Below are positions 27,371 to 27,495 of a stretch of DNA of 27,495 nt, piece by piece. A model generated the notes under the pieces. The model was not told the DNA's origin and did no database searches. It saw only the letters and a program-made list of their open reading frames with translations. The DNA is taken from contig CANNDT010000059.1 in assembly GCA_947503365.1 (NCBI GenBank), positions 1 through 27,495 on the forward strand. Direction: 5' to 3'. Source of the stretch: CANNDT01 sp945876205. GTDB taxonomy: Bacteria; Acidobacteriota; Vicinamibacteria; Vicinamibacterales; UBA2999. A program made the position numbers and the translations under genes. The number at the start of each line of letters is the position of its first letter. Positions within the stretch are counted from its first letter, which is position 1.

Positions 27371-27495
27371 CGATATGAGCTTCCCGCGAGAAGTCGGAAT
27401 TGACTGCGTGCGGGATTTCTTCGCCACCTGCCGGACCGTATCTGATCTCTAACAGCCGACGGGCGCCGTGACCGTGGCGGAGAGGCGCCGACCTT

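Noticed and set aside
27446..27495. CTCTAAC followed by a GGCGCC stem, possible second attC site
   Set aside because: The first base does not fit RYYYAAC and the site is cut by the window edge, so the other box cannot be checked.
1..27495. CRISPR array
   Set aside because: The only regular repeats are the short heptamer arrays, without unique spacers, and no cas genes are present.

Overview
The window is a GC-rich chromosomal segment whose gene content points to an uncultured soil-type member of Acidobacteriota, probably Vicinamibacteria. This assignment rests on inference: secreted hypothetical families typical of that group (DUF6152 plus its partner, NHL-repeat proteins, von Willebrand proteins with a VTDRDG..V..L...F.V.D.G motif, a trypsin-fold protein with a degenerate triad), an interspersed palindrome that reads VRLKADTTYV when translated, and many GTG/TTG starts. 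No rRNA, complete tRNA, CRISPR array, integrase gene or intact insertion sequence was seen.

Layout. 1-3.2 kb: on the minus strand, the start of an FG-GAP protein, a decayed ParD/ParE-like pair between 19-bp direct repeats, and a GTGA-linked chain of Phd antitoxin, PIN toxin and trypsin-fold protein. 3.4-9.5 kb: a YcaQ-type glycosylase, a secreted crystallin-like/DUF4214 protein, tag (3-methyladenine glycosylase), an MNT nucleotidyltransferase whose HEPN partner is cut off, and a minus-strand operon of DUF3006, a secreted ComEC-type metallo-beta-lactamase and an M48 peptidase. 9.6-13.3 kb: an accessory island holding a 44-bp direct repeat pair that brackets a two-gene unit (small basic protein plus a TIR/deoxyribosyltransferase-like protein) and a tag fragment, then higBA, a tRNA 3'-end fragment, an orphan HicB, a DUF4160/DUF2442 pair and a GNAT fragment.

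13.3-18 kb: bpt-type aminoacyl transferase, a secreted NHL-repeat protein, a truncated VWA gene, an ABC-2 exporter pair and a histone-H1-like protein. 18-23.4 kb: leucine biosynthesis, with leuC-leuD and leuA on the minus strand around a divergent LysR regulator, and a zinc alcohol dehydrogenase behind leuA. leuB is not in the window and LeuA lacks the leucine-feedback domain. 23.4-26.2 kb: secreted hypothetical proteins, an esterase and an SRPBCC protein separated by heptamer repeats, one copy of which forms a good intrinsic terminator. 26.2-27.5 kb: a HAD fragment, then a hicBA module lying between an attC-like hairpin and a textbook 70-bp attC site, i.e. an integron gene cassette, followed by a TfoX-like gene broken near its 3' end.

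The strongest candidate for something undescribed is the two-gene unit at 9790-10743. The best-supported unusual structure is the hicBA cassette with its attC. The window also holds at least seven toxin-antitoxin or TA-like modules in different states of decay, and gene remnants at many of the junctions.
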